From: Siphonodentalium dalli
Lineage: Eukaryota; Mollusca; Scaphopoda; Gadilida; Siphonodentaliidae
Direction of reading: 5' to 3'
Assembly (NCBI GenBank): GCA_032622095.1
Contig: CP136064.1
Span: 192,789,948 to 192,853,947 of the forward strand
DNA: 64,000 nt
The notes under the pieces were generated by a model that ran no database searches, was not told the origin of the DNA, and saw nothing but the letters and a program-made list of their open reading frames with translations. Positions 56,741-64,000 of this stretch are shown one piece after another. Numbering within the stretch: position 1 is the first letter of the stretch; each line of letters starts with the position of its first letter. A program made the position numbers and the translations under genes.

Positions 56741-57959
56741 GCTGGTGCAGCATTAAAGAACCTGTTCCAGTGCTTTCTCTTATACATGCAAGTTTCCCAT
56801 AGGGACCCTCACATATATAAGAGAATGCACTGGCTTACAAGGTCAAAGTAAATATTGTTAGGTCAATGTAATCTCTTTAATATACATGTATATGAGAGGC
56901 TCCCTGTGGGAGACTCACATATACTAGAGAATGCATTGGCACATGGTTTTCGTAAAATTTTAGGAAGCTCCCCCGTCATGAAAGTGTTCATATATAATTA
57001 ATAATGAAACAGTAAAACACAATAACATTAACCAACTACCTCAGGCTCATTTCAATCTTTGTAGACAATTGTTCTTGAAGCTGTTGATGTTGATTAGTTT
57101 CTTATGGTAATGGTAAAGAAAGAGAGAGAGTGAGAGAGAGATACTCAGAGGAAAATATACACTAGTGTAAACATGTATATTTTATGATTTGAAAGAAATT
57201 GCACAGATTCCTCCGAAATAAGTTCATTCTAATAAGACGTTGTAGAATGTCATACTCAATATAATTTTTTTGCTATACGTCCCATTAGACTCTGAGAGGA
57301 CTAAATATGTGGTGATTGCAAGTTTTATTTTGTTCTACTCTGGTACTTTTTGGTTAGGACGATCCGTAAGCCAACAAAATTTAAAAAAATGGTCTAAATA
57401 ATCTTAACATATTTCTCTCATTAATGAATGGATAAATCTCTTTAGGAAATTTATTTTCAGAACTGTTGAGAATCTAAAATATATGATTATTTTTTGGATA
57501 CATATACCATATGATGAGTCAGTATGTATCACATAAATCAGATTCTCATAATGGGATGCATTGAATCGTGAAGGAAAAAATGTGATGCATCAGAATCGCG
57601 ATGAATCGTTACAACCCTATCATATTAATAATTATTCGATAAATTACTGTGTTCGATAAAACACCATCTAAAGGAACTCCAGGCACCTGATTATATATTT
57701 AATTCTGTTAGCATGTTACTTATTAAAAAGTTTATATTGTTATCATATTATTTTGCATGCAAATGTATTTATGATAGTTTATCTTATGGAAATTTCAGGA
57801 TTACCGTGGACTGTTATGTTAAAGTATCCTTGTCTCATTTTAAGATTCAGCACAGCCTGAATGTGGAATTGATCATATTGTCAGATTACTTGTCTTTTGA
57901 TGCATACATTAGTTTTATTCAGATCTCAGTGATTTCAAACTATTCATAAAAATTGTGAG

Positions 57960-58293
57960 GAAAAAATATCCTTTGGCGGATGAGTATGTCATATATGATC
58001 TCATGTCGATTGTGATTATATTTTTGCAATAAACTGAGAAATATTGTAACTGTTGGCCAATTGTAATAAATAAATCAAACAAACAACATTATTAAAAGTA
58101 AAATTAATGTATATAATAAAAATAATATCCTTCCGCATGATAGCATAGTCAAAACTTCTCATTTAGGAGACGATTTATTCAAAGTTCTTTGCACGATAAT
58201 ATGATATTACCTAGAACTACCGTAAACGACATAAATTTTGTTCCACCCGACAACTTTATGGCGACATAAATGTCATTCTACCAGCCAAAGGGT
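57960..58293. repeat. Dispersed repeat S, copy 1, upstream of exon 10
   Basis: Shared with 62755-63071 in direct orientation: GGATGAGTATGTCATATATG, AATAAACTGAGAAATATTGT, CTAGAACTACCGTAAACGAC and the end CCAGCCAAAGGGTTAA. Similarity is about 75%. Confidence 0.7.
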
Positions 58294-58520
58294 TAAGATT
58301 CAGCTCTGCCTAATTGTTGGATATATACCGTTAATTTTTTTTAGAAATACATGTATATGTATTTTTGGGCATGGTTGGACTTTATTCAGCTGCCATCAAT
58401 TTCAAAATATCTATAAGGATTACACTACTGCATTTTTAACCAAAGTGATTATTTATATATATCATATTACATAATGTTTCATGTTTCGAAAAATCAAACT
58501 AAAGTCCAACCTCTTTCCAG

Positions 58521-58698
58521 GCATCAAGGAGAAAAGCATCGAGATAGCAAAAATATCAGTCGTAATATGTCAGACGAGAGCTTTCAGAGCATCAAGGACC
58601 AGCTATTCGGATCGACCAAAAACCTAAATCACAAACACCCAGAAATGGATGTCAAAGCAAAACCGGAAATGTTCAAAGTTAATGTTGAAAGCAACATG
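58521..58698 (+). CDS. SLC4 anion exchanger, exon 10
   Basis: The acceptor is CCTCTTTCCAG and the donor is ACATG|GTAAGA. The first G completes ATG from exon 9. It encodes HQGEKHRDSKNISRNMSDES, then FQSIKDQLFGSTKNLNHKHPEMDVKAKPEMFKVNVESNM, and ends in phase 0. The hydrophilic, Lys/Ser/Asn-rich sequence fits the variable linker of the AE cytoplasmic domain before the conserved 'IPE-AEA-VLVG' block, which is not in the window. A truncated palindromic MITE starts only 84 bases after the donor. Confidence 0.85.
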
Positions 58699-58781
58699 GT
58701 AAGATTTGAATAAAAAATCATTGAGATATGCAATACCATATTTATTGGAGGTTTAATTGCAATTCTTCCATCTGAAAACTA

Positions 58782-58920
58782 CAGTAATGCGCTAAGTAAT
58801 CGACTCCTTAACCACAGCAGAATTATGGGTAACTTTTCAGTATTTTGTCAGAAATATGGCTTGTTGCCATTCATCTGAAAGCTCTCGGTGAGAGCTTTCC
58901 GATGAATGGCAACAAGCCAT
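58782..58920. mobile_element. TA-type palindromic MITE, truncated after the central hairpin
   Basis: It starts CAGTAATGCGCTAAG, passes the centre GAAAGCTCTCGGTGAGAGCTTTC and ends in GGCAACAAGCCATA, where TATATATA begins. It lies 84 bases downstream of exon 10. Confidence 0.88.
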
Positions 58921-60254
58921 AATATATATAGTTTTGTTCATATGCCAAACATAATCAGCGCGTAAATAGTATATTGTCGTCAAGACGTACGATGGTGTAC
59001 GTAAACAAGAACCTTCTCGTGTTACAGAAGTTTTGCTTCTGTTTACATAACACAGCGCAATTCTATTGGTCAATCACACACAAATGATATAAACGCTCTT
59101 TATTATTTCCTTATCAGGAAAAGCAGTAACAAATAACGCTCTTTATGTTTACCATATCTGGATCTAAACAAAAGCCAGGTTCTGTAACGTTTTTTGCTTT
59201 TGTTTACATAACAAAGGAAAAAACATTTGACAATAACATACTGTTTATGCCATATTTCTGATTGGTATAAGAACAGGGTCTGTCTATATTTTACTATTCT
59301 TTCTGTTTATGGCGGTTTTTGACGGAGCTGAATATTTTAACACCATACCCACCGCCAACGCCGCCCGTTGAGCGAGGCTCGTCAGAGTCCAATAGATGCC
59401 ATATTCCCAGAGCAGACAAAAACACTGTAAGCAACAGCATCAGCCACATATTTTATTTTTTCATCGCAGAAAACATGTCCTTTGCTAAGGGAAAAGTGTT
59501 ATTTTTCAAAGTGTTTCATTCGTTTCTTCGATTACGGCGATGGATATATGTGTCAGGAAGCTACTAATAGTTTATAGATGTTTCATAATATAATTAATAA
59601 ACATTCCCTGTTTTTCACAATTTGTATGAATTGCAGTGAATTAGGGACGATAAATCATTCTGAATCACAATGAAGTCTCAGGCTGGTTGACATTGTTCCC
59701 AGTTACCTGCACAATTTACAAATATTATTCATTACATCATGAAAGTAAGATTTACCTAATAATGTTATATTGAACAAATAAACCTATGTTGACTAACTAA
59801 ACAAAACGTTTGACGAACAGGCTTTATATAGGCAATGGAGATAGCGAGCAGTGGATAAATTAGACATATATTGGTAGTTTCAACACTTATAGCCATTCTT
59901 GACCGTATTATCTTTTTATTGGGAATCCTATGTTTTCTGAACTTGTATTATAAAAACACCTCTCTAAGTTAGATACAGATCATACTTGTACTTTTATAAC
60001 TGTTTGGGAGAAAGATAGAACCAATGCTGTAATGAAAGGTCGCCAGTGAGAAAGTTGCCCAATTTTGATTTTACACTTGGGAGGTGTCTAAATGTGAATG
60101 GAATCAATGTATCTTTATTCTGATATGTGTGTTGTGTGTCTGTCTGTCCTACCATCCCGTTATCTCTATTTTATCAATAAATATTTTTTTTTACTTGCAA
60201 TGAAACTTCTGATTTCTAGGATTTAATTACTAGCTTTGACCGCATTTATTACAG

Positions 60255-60314
60255 AATGATATGGACCTCTCTAAAACATGTGTAGATGATCTTGATCACA
60301 TGACTGCTGATGGG
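60255..60314 (+). CDS. SLC4 anion exchanger, exon 11 (small, tentative)
   Basis: A 60-base open segment lies between acceptor TTATTACAG and donor GATGGG|GTAATG. It encodes 20 residues, NDMDLSKTCVDDLDHMTADG, in the phase left by exon 10, and ends in phase 0. The donor is suboptimal at +5. The acidic sequence fits the variable linker. It could be an alternative exon; no homologue comparison is possible here. No further AE exon was found between here and the window end, so the transport domain must lie beyond 64 kb. Confidence 0.6.
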
Positions 60315-60615
60315 GTAATGTCATCACCCAGGCGACCATATTTTTTGCTTAAAGATCATGACTAACCTTTTTTTTCTCTTTAAATATATACGTTATTTTG
60401 TCAGTTCATTTATTTTGCTTTGTGTGCCTAATTCAGGGATGTTGCGATTACATGCCTAACATATTTGATTACAATACAAATGCTTTCCAATTTGATGATT
60501 ACAAATACAATACAAATACTTTTTCCAGTTGATTTATTTGATTACAAATACAATACTTATCTTAAAATGATATTACATACTTATTGGACCTTCAAAATAA
60601 ACCATACACTATTAA

Positions 60616-60843
60616 CCCTTCCATGACTGGAATTTCCTAAAATTTTGAGAAAACCCTGTGCTAATGCATTCTCTTTTATAAGCAAGTCTCCCATAGGGAG
60701 TCTCGCATATATAAGAGAATATATTGGCCTAGCATTATTTACCTTGACCTTGTAAGCTCCCTATGGGGGACTTGCATATATAAGATAATTCACTGGCACA
60801 GGATCTTTAATGCTACACCAGCAAAGCTCCCATCATGAAAGGG
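60616..60843. mobile_element. TTAA-type multi-hairpin element, complete (228 bp)
   Basis: TTAA lies on both sides (60612-60615 and 60844-60847) with inverted tips CCCTTCCATGACTGG and CATCATGAAAGGG. Both internal palindromes and the TTTACCTTGACCTTGTAAGC linker are present. Confidence 0.85.
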
Positions 60844-61314
60844 TTAACAGCTCATAGAATAGATAAAATATATGCTATAAAAATATCTAAAACATTTAAA
60901 AAGAATAATTTAAAACACGCGCTAACATACTCCATAAAATTTCATCCATTCATCTCAGTCTGTATATTGTGATGTGTATTGTCTTAGTCTGAATAATGGT
61001 TTCCAGATTTAATAGTGCATGCTGGAAATACTGATGGATTTCTTCTTCAGTTTGAATTTCAAATTGATAATTCAAAAATTGGGAAATTTGTGTTGCTGTG
61101 GTTTAATTAGCTTGTTTGTTGGCTTAGCACGCAAGACAGGACCAAACTTCTGACTGCTGAACTATATGTTAAATTATCTGTATTGCTGTTTATTGTTGAA
61201 AAAAGCATGAAAACATCACTCATGATTGTATATGTCATCATTCGCTTATTCAAATTAAAGTTACTTATCATGTTTTTTGCCAAAGGGCCAATATCACACA
61301 ATACATAAGTATTA

Positions 61315-61493
61315 ACTCCATAGGGAGCCTCTCACATAGGAGAATGCACTGGCTTACAAGGACAAGGTAAATATTGTTAGGCCAATTCATTCTCTTATAT
61401 ATATGAGGCTCCCTATGGGAGACTCACATATACAAGAGGATGCATTGGCACAGGGTTTTCAAAAAATTCCAGGAAGCTCCAGTCATGGAAGGG
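61315..61493. mobile_element. TTAA-type multi-hairpin element, left part missing
   Basis: It is in inverse orientation to 60616, beginning inside the first palindrome (CCATAGGGAGCCTCTCACAT) and ending AGTCATGGAAGGG-TTAA. Confidence 0.75.
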
Positions 61494-61589
61494 TTAACTG
61501 ATAACATGCTTTCCTGCTTATTAAAATATTCTTGATAATCTGTAGTATATGAGTTCTAGCAAGTGAAATTATCTGTATTTCAAGTTGTA

Positions 61590-61690
61590 TAAGTTATAAC
61601 CCGATTGTGTATCTGCACAAGAAATACAGATCAAGGCCACCGGCCTGAGGTCTGTATTCTTGTACAGATACCAAAGCAGGTTATAACTTA
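61590..61690. repeat. ~100-bp palindrome
   Basis: TAAGTTATAACCCG at the start and GGTTATAACTTA at the end bracket GTATCTGCACAAGAAATACAGA and its inverse TCTGTATTCTTGTACAGATAC; the centre is GGCCACCGGCC. It is a compact hairpin of unknown family. Confidence 0.7.
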
Positions 61691-61699
61691 TTTATAAAC

Positions 61700-62754
61700 T
61701 GATTTCCAAGGACGAGGTTTTCACTACATATGTGTCCATTAACTATCAAGACTTGTGATTAAGTCACGCGGCGATATGACATCATATTTACAATCAAATG
61801 TGAGCTAAGTTAATTTAACACCAACATCTTCACTACTTGGCCATGAGTGCTCAATTTGATAGAAACTCAATGCATTGATCCAATGAAATCGTCACTCAAC
61901 ACTTCATTCCGTTCCACAGTAGTTAGTTCATTTGACTTTTCGCATGATGCAATTGTTCCGAGTGGATTTATCTTATGGATAATATTCTGTTGAAAGTCAT
62001 TGGGATGATTATGTTTAGGTACCACTGATACGGCTGAAGGTCAGGGCAACACAAATACCTGATTTGTGGCACCAATTGATAGCGACAAACTTCAAAGGTG
62101 ATACTGCCAATGTGTTCCATGATACACCCAATATTCAACATCATGGCCATTAAAGGTGCGGCGAGAGTGGGCAGAATATCAAAATTCTCAGGTGCCGACA
62201 AAGATAGAGGTGAATTCGCTGGTTCCTCTTGAAATAAACTTTGACATTCCATTATCAGTTAAGGGTTTATCACTGAAATTCGCAGAATGGATGGAAGTGA
62301 TTACCATCAACGCTAATGAATATTGTCTTCAGCATGAACTCAGGAATGTTAACTCAGGAATGTTAACATTGGCCAAGTGGAGACAAACTGGTTTTCAAAA
62401 ACCTGATAAAGACATCAGTGAACTTTTGGAATTCCATTGATTGTCATATGAAACATTTGATGGCAGAGTATGTAGGCATGTCTCAGAAATGTGCTGATCC
62501 GATGGACGAACTCGCATGTTAAGGACACCTGAACCTTTATCTTAGAAAGTGCACAGGGACTGTTCAATGCAGTGTTTTTTGTGTGTGGTGTTCAATGTTT
62601 TATGTGAATTATTAGATTTGCAACAGCGCTTTTTGGATGGCTATTGTGTATTTCTATTCTGTCGCAAATCATAATTTGAATGCGTCCTCCACACACTCAT
62701 CAACACAAAACACTGCACCACTGCGAGCTTCATAATCCAACCCTACGGCCATGT
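61700..62754. other. Unassigned DNA with a possible decayed ORF
   Basis: A + strand frame (62156-62440) reads about 94 codons without a good ATG (starts at GTG) and includes SLVPLEINFDIPLSVKGLSL and NSGMLTLAKWRQTGFQKPDK. The next frame continues coding-like text (CHMKHLMAEYVGMSQKCADP) after 62440, as if frame-shifted. A pseudogene fragment or cryptic transposon gene is possible. It does not join the anion-exchanger frame and I do not recognise a family. Confidence 0.3.
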
Positions 62755-63071
62755 GATTATCCCTTTGGTGGGTGAGTACGTCATATGTGACATCATACCC
62801 ATGAGTGAATACATTTTTTTGAAAATAAACTGAGTAATATTGTAAGATTGGCATATTGTAAGATGTTACAAACAAAAACATTATTAAAACCAAAAATCAA
62901 TGTCCATCCATACGCATGATATATGTGAGAAGTTCCCATTTCGAGACGATTTTTCAAAGATATGTACACGTATCATGTTAAAAACCCTAGAACTACCATA
63001 AACGACATACATGTTGTTCAACCAGCCAACTGTACAGCAACACAAATGTCGTTATACCAGCCAAAGGGTTA
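62755..63071. repeat. Dispersed repeat S, copy 2
   Basis: It matches 57960-58293; landmarks are GGTGAGTACGTCATATGTGA, AATAAACTGAGTAATATTGT, CTAGAACTACCATAAACGAC and CCAGCCAAAGGGTTAA. Confidence 0.7.
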
Positions 63072-63757
63072 AATTACTCCTATTCTATTCAATTGTGATT
63101 TTACACCTGCCTCAAGTGCATTGTCCACGCTTTTAATTACTGAGTGTTGATTGATAATGATGCCTTTGTTAAAATATATTTTTGTGTAGGCCAAAATTCA
63201 AGGATAATTGTTCACCAATTCAAGCAATTTCATTGGTTGAGAGGTGTGAATCACTTCATGGAAGAATCTGATTACAACCAGGAACTACAACTTACAATAA
63301 CATTTATTTAATTGTGTTGCTGATCATTATTTCATCAACGATTATATATTCTCTGTGTACATTTAAGTACTGATAGTAACATTCTCACATATATATTGTG
63401 TGGGTTAAGTGTTCATCTGACAATAACCACTTTTTGATATCCCAACTTCGAAAAGCTCCCATAGGTTGCAATAAATCCATTCAGTGATGAATCTATCTAC
63501 CTTTTCAGATGCAACCTACACTAATAATACTGCTCAATTGTAGTTTATCGGAAACATTGTGGTTAAATAAATTTTGATATCCCCCAGAAGGGGATATAGA
63601 ACTTTTCGCCATCACACTCACACATGCAACCTTTTCACTTGTGTCTACCAATGCGCTACCACTGGAATATTTCAAAATCCTTGTTTATCAATAGAGTTAT
63701 CCTTTAATGTTATTATTATAGTTATAATTTAAAATCTATTTTATTTTGAATTTCGAC

Positions 63758-64000
63758 CAGTGTTCGCGCTGGACCGAAAAATTTTGTGGCCAAAAGTTTA
63801 GCCAAATGAAAATTTTATTAGCCAAATGAAAAAAACTTTTTGGCCAAATTAAAAAAAACTTTGGCCAAATTAAATCCTCATTTTCTCGGCGCTTAGCAAT
63901 TAATGACTAAAATATTTGTTTTAAACTTTATTTATTACTCAGAATAAAAACATAACTAAAACAACACAAAAACAACTTTAAAAACAATATTATATCAACA
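63758..64000. mobile_element. hAT-type element, left end only (cut by window end)
   Basis: The tip CAGTGTTCGCGCTGG is followed by repeated TTGGCCAAATTAAA and AGCCAAATGAAAA motifs, matching the subterminal structure of the 19528-20647 element. The expected duplication would be ATTTCGAC (63750-63757); its partner lies outside the window. Confidence 0.75.

Larger units (their letters stand above)
55594..56986. mobile_element. TTAA-type multi-hairpin element split by a hAT insertion
   Basis: The left 29 bases (CCCTTTCATGACGGGAGCTG onward) lie at 55594-55622. The remainder resumes at 56749 with AGCATTAAAGAACCTG, the two palindromes and GCTCCCCCGTCATGAAAG. Removing the hAT and one duplication restores continuity. 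Confidence 0.8.

Overview
The window is animal nuclear DNA. It is AT-rich, has long introns with canonical GT/AG sites, and more than half of it is dispersed repeats. The repeat style (tandem-bearing repeats containing 'GAGTTATGGCCCTTA', short palindromic MITEs, a DIRS-like retrotransposon, small hAT elements) suggests a marine invertebrate, most likely a bivalve mollusc. The species is an inference.

The one host gene I can support runs on the + strand from about 15.5 kb to beyond the window end. It is an SLC4 anion exchanger of the AE2/AE3 type (Cl-/HCO3- exchanger). Eleven exons were recognised: 15485-15851, 18890-19110, 22092-22512, 24400-~24501, ~25179-25366, 27418-27566, 29864-30044, 32095-32230, 48708-48821, 58521-58698 and 60255-60314. 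Reading phases agree across every junction except the one between exons 4 and 5. Together they encode about 700 residues of the cytoplasmic N-terminal region: an acidic, Ser-rich and Lys/His-rich leader, the PTDE-like and SHRW-DDV-GVRRH-like blocks, and the start of the Band 3 cytoplasmic domain. The membrane domain lies downstream of the window. The first coding exon or initiator is not settled.

The introns and the 15 kb upstream are a layered archive of mobile elements. A 6.7-kb DIRS-like retrotransposon (35437-42162) has inverted terminal repeats and a textbook internal complementary region, and is itself split by a 1.84-kb hAT element. Six complete hAT-type insertions each have perfect 8-bp target duplications (12860-14014, 19528-20647, 38289-40130, 50134-51266, 54164-54537, 55623-56740), and a seventh is cut by the window end. 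A 1.23-kb element with 36-bp terminal inverted repeats (51659-52891) carries an intact 181-codon ORF on the - strand that I cannot assign to a family. Eight copies of a TA-flanked palindromic MITE, several TTAA-flanked families (some multi-hairpin), several fold-back elements and three tandem-repeat blocks (60, ~161 and ~163 bp units) fill much of the rest.

Region by region: 1-15.4 kb, repeats and unassigned DNA; 15.5-32.2 kb, AE exons 1-8 with short repeat-bearing introns; 32.2-48.7 kb, a 16.5-kb intron dominated by the DIRS-like element; 48.7-58.5 kb, a 9.7-kb intron rich in hAT and TIR elements; 58.5-64 kb, exons 10-11 and repeats. No rRNA, functional tRNA, CRISPR or bacterial-type operon was seen.
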